Shown piece after piece: positions 62,264 through 64,000 of a DNA stretch of 64,000 nt. Position 1 is the stretch's first letter. The number at the start of each line of letters is the position of its first letter. Under the pieces are notes generated by a model that worked only from the letters and a program-made list of their open reading frames with translations, was not told where the DNA came from and made no database searches. Origin of the DNA: Methylomonas koyamae (GTDB lineage: Bacteria > Pseudomonadota > Gammaproteobacteria > Methylococcales > Methylomonadaceae); contig NZ_PPPU01000013.1 in NCBI RefSeq assembly GCF_006483455.1, positions 124,001 to 188,000 on the forward strand, in the 5' to 3' direction. A program made the translations under genes and the position numbers.

Positions 62264-63171
62264 CAGATAGCGCCCTCGGCGTTAAACAACTCAAGCAGAC
62301 GCGGCAAAAACTGCGCAAGTTCCGCGGTCATAATGGAAAAATCGGCATCGAATTGCTCGGTCTCGTCAAATGCCTCGATATCGGCCGCTTGCTCCTGAAT
62401 CAGATCCAGAAACTTCAAGCGTTTGACGGCGAGATTCTCGTCCAACACGAACGATAGACGTTCGGCCCAACTCATCGCTAATTTGATCACTTGCTTGCCG
62501 CTATCCAAGTGGTTTTTGATCTCCGGCAAAGCCAAGTCGTGCCGCTTGCAGCGAATAATGGCGCCTTCCTCTTCAGGAGAGCGCAACTCGCACTCGTCTT
62601 CGATCAGAATATCCTTGGGTGAGGCATTGTCGGTCAGCCATTGCGTCATCACGCCGGCCGGCTTTGCGGTGGCTGTTAACGGTACGACCGGTAAAGAACC
62701 CAGGCATTTCCGTAATTGGCTGAGCAAATCCTCGGCCTTTTTAGCCGACGCGGCATCCACCACCAGCCATCCGCCTTGGCTATCGATATAGGCGTAGGTT
62801 TTTTTGGAAAACGAAAACGCCCGCGGCAACAATTCGAAGACCAATTCATCCTTGAGCCGGCTACGTTCCTTTGCCGGTAATTTACGGGCCTCTCGCTCTT
62901 CGATTTCGCTGATGCGCTCTTGCAGCATCTCGTTGATCACCGAACTTGGGACAACTTTTTCCTCTTTTTTGCCGCAAAGCATGAAAAAGCCATTGTTGGC
63001 ATGCACCAAGGCATCGGCAGCTCTGCCCAACGGCGGAGTCCAACCGAAACTGAATTCGTCGTGACTACCGCAAGCACGAAATGGTTGTTGTTGCAGCTTT
63101 TGCTCCAACTCCTCGGCTTTCAGTTCGAACGGCTCGGAGAAACGGTAGACGGCCAAATTTTTAAACCACAT
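62263..63171 (-). CDS. rdgC: RdgC, recombination-associated DNA-binding ring protein
   Basis: A 302-residue dimeric ring that binds duplex DNA and limits RecA. It opens M-W-F-K-N-L-A-V-Y-R-F, then F-R-A-C-G-S and F-G-W-T-P-P-L-G, and near the end V-K-R-L-K-F-L-D. The start at 63171 is the conserved one; a Met nine residues upstream is rejected. Its occurrence points to a beta- or gammaproteobacterium. It is translationally coupled to the L,D-transpeptidase gene downstream. Confidence 0.95.
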   Translation of the reverse strand: MWFKNLAVYRFSEPFELKAEELEQKLQQQPFRACGSHDEFSFGWTPPLGRAADALVHANNGFFMLCGKKEEKVVPSSVINEMLQERISEIEEREARKLPAKERSRLKDELVFELLPRAFSFSKKTYAYIDSQGGWLVVDAASAKKAEDLLSQLRKCLGSLPVVPLTATAKPAGVMTQWLTDNASPKDILIEDECELRSPEEEGAIIRCKRHDLALPEIKNHLDSGKQVIKLAMSWAERLSFVLDENLAVKRLKFLDLIQEQAADIEAFDETEQFDADFSIMTAELAQFLPRLLELFNAEGAI

Positions 63172-63198
63172 GAAATCGCTCTTTTTCAAAACCGTCAA

Positions 63199-63555
63199 TT
63201 ATCTCAAATTTGCCCGGCCGCTTGCACCTGTGTCACTTAAAAAGCCGCGGAACGCCTCGCCTCCGCAGTTATACACACAAAGTCTTAGCCAATCCGCCTC
63301 AAATACCGCTTGACAAAATAACTCTTTGAAATAAAACAAAATAAACATAAGACGCTGATTCTTATAGAAAAAATCACCCTGTCCAAATTTTATACAATCT
63401 AACAAAAAGCCAGTATTTGCAGGCAACCGCCGCGGCTTTCGACATTCAACGCACAGAGTTATCCACAGACATTGTGATTAACCCAAGCCCCATCCCATCC
63501 AACCCGAATTTGCCGACCACCCCAATTCGCTGCAAATCAACACAGACGCTTCGAA
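63199..63555. promoter_or_regulatory. AT-rich gap with two DnaA-box matches
   Basis: TTATACACA at 63269-63277 and TTATCCACA at 63459-63467 both fit TTATNCACA, with an AT-rich run between them. No gene is seen. It includes the rdgC promoter. Two boxes are too few to call an origin. Confidence 0.3.
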
Positions 63556-64000
63556 TCAATCCTTCACCGCCTCGACTTGAATCAACACCTTGACCTGATC
63601 GGCTACCGCAGGCACATATTTATCGATACCGAACTCGGAACGCACGATCAGGGCCGAAGCGTCGGCACCGCAACTGTACTTCATGCGCAACGGATTGATA
63701 CCGCAATAAAAATGCTCAACCTCCAATCGTACCGGCTTGCTGACACCGTGCAACGTCAACACGCCGTCGGCCCCGACCAACTTGTCACCTCGGAAAATCA
63801 GCCGATTGGATTTGAAACTCATCAGCGGATATTTTGCGCTGTCTAAAAAGTCCGGTCCGCGCAAATGCGCTTCCAGCTCCTCCAGCCCGGTACTGATCGA
63901 GGCGGCACTGACCGAGATATCCATGCTGCCGCTACCGGTCGCAGTATCCAGCAACACTTTGCCGGATGTTTCGTTAAAACGCCCGCGCTGAGTGGAAAAA
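63556..64000 (-). CDS. YceI family periplasmic lipid-binding protein, 5' end outside the window
   Basis: The visible part has the YceI lipocalin-like core: D-F-L-D-S-A-K-Y-P, L-T-L-H-G-V-S-K-P-V-R-L-E-V and S-E-F-G-I-D-K-Y. The frame stays open beyond base 64000 with F-S-T-Q-R-G-R-F, so the start and signal peptide are missing. YceI proteins bind isoprenoid lipids in the periplasm. Confidence 0.9.
   Translation of the reverse strand, partial: FSTQRGRFNETSGKVLLDTATGSGSMDISVSAASISTGLEELEAHLRGPDFLDSAKYPLMSFKSNRLIFRGDKLVGADGVLTLHGVSKPVRLEVEHFYCGINPLRMKYSCGADASALIVRSEFGIDKYVPAVADQVKVLIQVEAVKD

Noticed and set aside
63199..63555. Chromosomal origin of replication
   Set aside because: Only two DnaA boxes and no dnaA, gidA or similar neighbours; evidence is too thin.

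Overview
The window looks like chromosome from a gammaproteobacterium. RdgC, an Lpp-type lipoprotein with its L,D-transpeptidases, and a PEP-CTERM-like secreted protein fit that. A Methylomonas-like methanotroph is my guess from the overall gene mix and interspersed repeats, not something proven here. No rRNA gene, complete tRNA gene or CRISPR array was found.

Layout. (1) 1-10.5 kb is an accessory region: an acyltransferase, an SOS block (SRAP peptidase divergent from umuD-umuC with a GAAC-N7-GAAC box between them), three small DUF genes, and an AT-rich run with a retropepsin-like lipoprotein, a RES-domain protein, a sorting-signal protein and a stand-alone deaminase-fold protein. Degenerate copies of one interspersed repeat lie in the gaps. 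(2) 10.7-37.2 kb is the core of a conjugative element organised like the SXT/R391 ICEs: traL-E-K-B-dsbC-V-A, a small RRXRR gene with a structured leader, traC, trbI, an S26 peptidase, a trbC-traW fusion, traU, traN, a lipoprotein and an S49 protease. Then come traF-H-G and a minus-strand block of parM, a ParR-like gene, a transglycosylase, and FlhD/FlhC-like genes that look like SetD/SetC, the conjugation activators of SXT. A MobI-like gene follows. A conserved palindrome stands just upstream of traL, traF and the MobI-like gene and is the best candidate operator for the SetCD-like pair. (3) 37.2-40.3 kb holds an IS256-family element and an IS5-family element around a truncated gene. (4) 40.3-45.4 kb is an integration module on the minus strand (tyrosine integrase, an unknown gene, two small regulators, a P4-type primase-helicase) ending at a 3' fragment of tRNA-Thr(CGT), the likely attachment site. 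The tRNA fragment points so that the element lies to its left; the rebuilt tRNA and any relaxase/coupling protein genes (traI, traD) are not in the window.

(5) 45.5-54.5 kb is a type I restriction-modification locus: hsdM, a broken rhuM-like gene, hsdS, a Schlafen/AlbA_2 ATP-binding gene and hsdR. Interspersed palindromic repeats have entered four of these reading frames, mostly in frame. (6) 54.6-64 kb is ordinary chromosome: an ABC-2 exporter, a multidomain cell-wall protein, phosphoglucomutase, an L,D-transpeptidase, an alanine-rich Lpp-type lipoprotein, a LysM L,D-transpeptidase, rdgC and a partial yceI.

How the parts work together: the Tra proteins would build an F-type pilus and channel; the SetCD-like pair would switch on the tra operons through the palindromes; MobI and an adjacent oriT candidate would start DNA processing; ParM/R would stabilise the excised form; the integrase would insert it at tRNA-Thr. 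No mating machinery can be complete from this window alone.
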